Below, in pieces: positions 63,212 through 64,000 of a DNA stretch of 64,000 nucleotides. The position numbers and the translations under genes are program-made. Source of the DNA: Euglena gracilis (taxonomy: Eukaryota > Euglenida > Euglenophyceae > Euglenales). The notes below the pieces were generated by a model. The model had not been told where the DNA came from and did not search any database. It worked only from the letters and a program-made list of their open reading frames with translations. Positions within the stretch are counted from its first letter, which is position 1. Each line of letters starts with the position of its first letter. The stretch spans positions 32,775,455 to 32,839,454 of the forward strand of contig CP154954.1 in NCBI GenBank assembly GCA_039621445.1, read 5' to 3'.

Positions 63212-63490
63212 CTGTGGAAGAAGAAGGAAATACCCGTAATGAATAATTGTCGATCCATGTGTGCCGGGCTCGTATGCCACCACAATGCACCCCCTCCCGT
63301 GTCCGCCTAGCACTCAGGTCACAAAGGTTGCAGTTTGAACAGGGGGGCCGAACTTATTTGCGAAAACAGGACAAAGCCGGAAACGGTATTTTTAGGCTTT
63401 TCGGGGGGTTTCCCACAAGCATTGGCCGAAAGGACCTTCGTTGGCACCCTGCCGTAGCCAGTCCAGGATGAGCCCCTGCATCCCACACAC
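63212..63490. other. intron between PIH1 exons
   Basis: GTGTGT...CCACAG intron of about 280 bp with a pyrimidine-rich 3' end (TTTCCTTCTTCTTCCACAG on the minus strand). A plus-strand Gln/Arg frame across it shows no motif. Confidence 0.5.
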
Positions 63491-63600
63491 CGGGTTTGAA
63501 CTTTGCCATCTTTTGGGATCCACAGACGTTGATGAGGATCGACTCCTCCTTGTTGGTGGACAACGGGCAGCGAAGGCCCCATCTGGCCACGGACCAAGTC
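63491..63600 (-). CDS. PIH1-domain exon (I-N-V-C motif)
   Basis: The frame reads TWSVARWGLRCPLSTNKEES, ILINVCGSQKMAKFKP and ends CCCG/GTGTGT. ILINVCGS matches the hallmark [VL]-[FL]-I-N-[VI]-C-x-S of PIH1 domains (DNAAF2/Kintoun and PIH1D1-3 families). The last base and the next exon give Gly (phase 1). The frame is open further 5' to about 63660, so the left edge is uncertain: acceptors CACAAG or GGCCAG are possible. Confidence 0.6.
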
Positions 63601-63779
63601 TTGTGCAAAATTTGTCGAAACACATGTGATAGCAACGATTCCAGAGCCGAGGAACGCAAACAAACTTTGCGGCTGTCTGTGAACGTCCAGACAACGAAGC
63701 AGCCCGGTCAGGGGTGATATCAGCGTTGTCCGCTGGCGGGGAGTTCTGCGACGAATTCTTGAGAAAGTCTCTGCCACCC

Positions 63780-64000
63780 TGCAGTGAGCAATGGGCAGCA
63801 ATAATGGGGGGTGCGGGGGGGGGGGGAGGCGCAGTCCCCCCCCCCGGTTGCCCTAGGCCACCGGACCCCCCATTGGTGCCGTAGGCCTTGATAATGTCTG
63901 TCTGGGCTCCAGTTTTTCACAAAAAAAAGCTCAAAAATTTCAGGTTTTTGTGTTAGTGGTTTTTAGGGGGAGGGGGTGAAAAAAAATGCAAAGTCAAAAA
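63780..64000 (-). repeat. composite fold-back element, cut by the window end
   Basis: On the minus strand it begins in the AT-rich body and runs through CTGAAATTTTTGAGC, AACTGGAGCCCAGACAGACA, GGCCTACGGC and the GGTGGCCTAGGGCAACCGG block to CATTATTGCTGCCCATTG. Confidence 0.6.

Overview
This window is a repeat-saturated nuclear segment of a eukaryote. Spliceosomal introns with GT...AG ends, an intronless-type tRNA-Gly(GCC) with an internal Pol III promoter, a chromodomain Ty3/Gypsy retrotransposon and several DIRS-type tyrosine-recombinase retrotransposons all point that way. The two host genes that can be partly reconstructed encode a PPR-repeat protein and a PIH1-domain protein; the second family assists dynein and R2TP assembly in ciliated cells. 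That fits a flagellated protist or alga, but the sequence does not name the species. The DNA is full of G/C and A/T homopolymers, and coding patches are short and widely spaced.

Layout. 0-5.6 kb: T-rich spacer, a 153-bp MITE, G-tract repeats and one possible terminal exon. 5.6-14.8 kb: two DIRS-like elements head to head around a 265-bp palindrome; the left copy carries an internal inversion of its RNase H part. 15-22.6 kb: a decayed chromovirus (gag-like, RT, RNase H, integrase, chromodomain) whose integrase is split by a 1,330-bp TRIM-like LTR element with a 5-bp target duplication. 22.7-26.2 kb: an orphan multi-ORF region with several Cys-x-x-Cys motifs. 26.5-33.5 kb: a third DIRS copy, split by a Tc1/mariner-type element that is itself split by a tandem LTR-like element (three nested layers). 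34.3-35.6 kb: a diverged fourth DIRS fragment.

35.9-41.9 kb (minus strand): exons of a PPR gene; two 35-residue PPR motifs are completed only when introns are removed, which supports the exon model. 42-47 kb: mariner-type MITE, a 245-bp A-rich tract and many copies of a roughly 300-bp dispersed family (family E). 44.9-63.6 kb (minus strand): exons that appear to form a very extended PIH1-type gene. Its N-terminal PIH1 exons lie at 62.8-63.6 kb and its C-terminal CS-like exons at 44.9-48.6 kb. One PIH1 exon is interrupted by a 323-bp hAT-like element with a perfect 8-bp target duplication that could be read through as an in-frame GT-AG intron. The 47-64 kb interval is otherwise packed with short fold-back repeats around a TTGCAAAAACTGG arm, G/C minisatellites and a 690-bp palindrome.

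All exon calls rest on reading frame, splice-site and phase agreement seen by eye; no alignment or expression data were available.
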